From the NCBI RefSeq assembly GCF_003627815.1, contig NZ_CP032698.1, positions 4,526,001 through 4,590,000 of the forward strand: DNA of 64,000 bases, read 5' to 3'. The notes beneath the pieces were generated by a model. The model was not told the DNA's origin, searched no databases, and saw only the letters and a program-made list of their open reading frames with translations. Origin of the DNA: Streptomyces hundungensis. Its GTDB lineage: Bacteria; Actinomycetota; Actinomycetes; Streptomycetales; Streptomycetaceae. The position numbers were made by a program, and so were the translations under genes. Numbering within the stretch: position 1 is the stretch's first letter; every line of letters starts with the position of its first letter. This document shows positions 63,426 to 64,000 of this stretch, piece by piece.

Positions 63426-64000
63426 ATGATCGAACCGCTCCCCGCTCCCGTGAGTAGTGCGCGGTCGGGCCGGTTCCTCGTCCTGGCCGTCGTGTTCGTC
63501 TGCGCCGCCTGCGGTCTCGTCTACGAGCTCGAACTGGTCGCCCTCGCCTCGTACTTGATCGGCGACTCCGTAACCCAGGCCTCCGTGGTCCTTTCGGTGA
63601 TGGTCTTCGCCATGGGGGTCGGCTCGCTGCTCGCCAAGCGGCTGCGCTGCCGGGCCGCCGTCGGCTTCGGCCTCATCGAGGCCGCCCTCGCCCTGGTGGG
63701 CGGCTGCTCGGCGATCGTGCTCTACGCCACGTTCGCCTGGTTCGGCGGCTCGCGCTACGCGCTGGTCGCGTTCTCGCTCGCGATCGGCATACTGATCGGC
63801 GCCGAGATCCCGCTCCTGATGACCCTCATCCAACGGGTCTCGCGGCGCGCCGCGGGCGACGCGAGCGGCACGGTGGCCGACCTGTTCGCCGCGGACTACG
63901 TGGGCGCCCTCGTCGGCGGCCTCGCCTTCCCGTTCCTGCTGCTGCCCCAACTCGGCCAGCTCACCAGCGCCTTGCTCACCGGCTCGGTGAACGCGGTGGC
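63426..64000 (+). CDS. Membrane-fused spermidine synthase (3' end outside window)
   Basis: The first 191 residues of a larger protein: a short lead, then at least five membrane helices ([56 protein letters not shown] and others). This N-terminal membrane module with [20 protein letters not shown] is typical of actinobacterial polyamine aminopropyltransferases, whose catalytic domain would follow. Start ATG at 63426. 84 bp after DUF2617. Confidence 0.8.
   Translation, partial: MIEPLPAPVSSARSGRFLVLAVVFVCAACGLVYELELVALASYLIGDSVTQASVVLSVMVFAMGVGSLLAKRLRCRAAVGFGLIEAALALVGGCSAIVLYATFAWFGGSRYALVAFSLAIGILIGAEIPLLMTLIQRVSRRAAGDASGTVADLFAADYVGALVGGLAFPFLLLPQLGQLTSALLTGSVNAV

Overview
The window is high-GC actinobacterial DNA and looks like a Streptomyces chromosome: SARP and BTAD regulators, an HspR-controlled dnaK operon, GTG starts, dense gene packing and a rare TTA codon. 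The stretches 1-9 kb and 40-64 kb read as conserved core (cold-shock helicase and Csp, dcd, an Fe-S oxidoreductase, dnaK-grpE-dnaJ-hspR, clpB, a DUF2617 protein, a spermidine synthase). The middle is accessory.

Layout. 1-9 kb: end of an alpha/beta hydrolase gene, a MerR-like regulator, a DEAD-box helicase, a cold-shock protein, a large SARP/BTAD/NB-ARC regulator and a convergent DrrAB-type ABC exporter. 9-11.4 kb: 2.3 copies of a ~195-bp repeat, an orphan cbtB behind a cobalamin riboswitch, a histidine-phosphatase-fold protein without its catalytic histidines, and an unknown gene. 11.6-14 kb: a PstI/BsuBI-like type II restriction-modification pair.

14.1-39.9 kb: a ~25.8-kb genomic island at a tRNA-Gly(CCC) gene. 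The intact tRNA is at 39884-39957 (minus), and a perfect 44-bp copy of its 3' part is at 14065-14108. No integrase is visible, so the island looks decayed. It carries two COG4705 membrane proteins; a fused EfeU-EfeO iron transporter with EfeB; a lipid-type glycosyltransferase and polysaccharide deacetylase with a BlaI/M56 pair (CTAC-N5-GTAG-TAG operators precede both units); a two-component system split around a lipoprotein and MacB-like ABC transporter operon; a second two-component system with COG4705; and a graspetide (omega-ester/amide RiPP) operon with precursor, ATP-grasp ligase and PIMT-like methyltransferase. A bldA-type (TTA-containing), truncated XRE regulator lies between the graspetide operon and the tRNA.

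40-64 kb: dcd, a phosphoribosyltransferase, a Yip1 protein and a heterodisulfide-reductase-like Fe-S protein; a three-gene glycan-type set (a shortened epimerase, a MraY/WecA-like transferase, an FkbM methyltransferase); the dnaK operon and clpB under HAIR elements; two divergent paralogous LuxR-type regulators flanking a secreted peptide with three DVTWE repeats and a Rieske-like protein without cluster ligands; then YbjN, PIG-V-like mannosyltransferase, aminotransferase, a Gly/His/Cys-rich membrane protein, DUF2617 and a spermidine synthase cut by the window end.

The best candidates for little-described biology are the graspetide operon with its accessory genes, the DVTWE/Rieske-like pair, and the orphan riboswitch-controlled cbtB.
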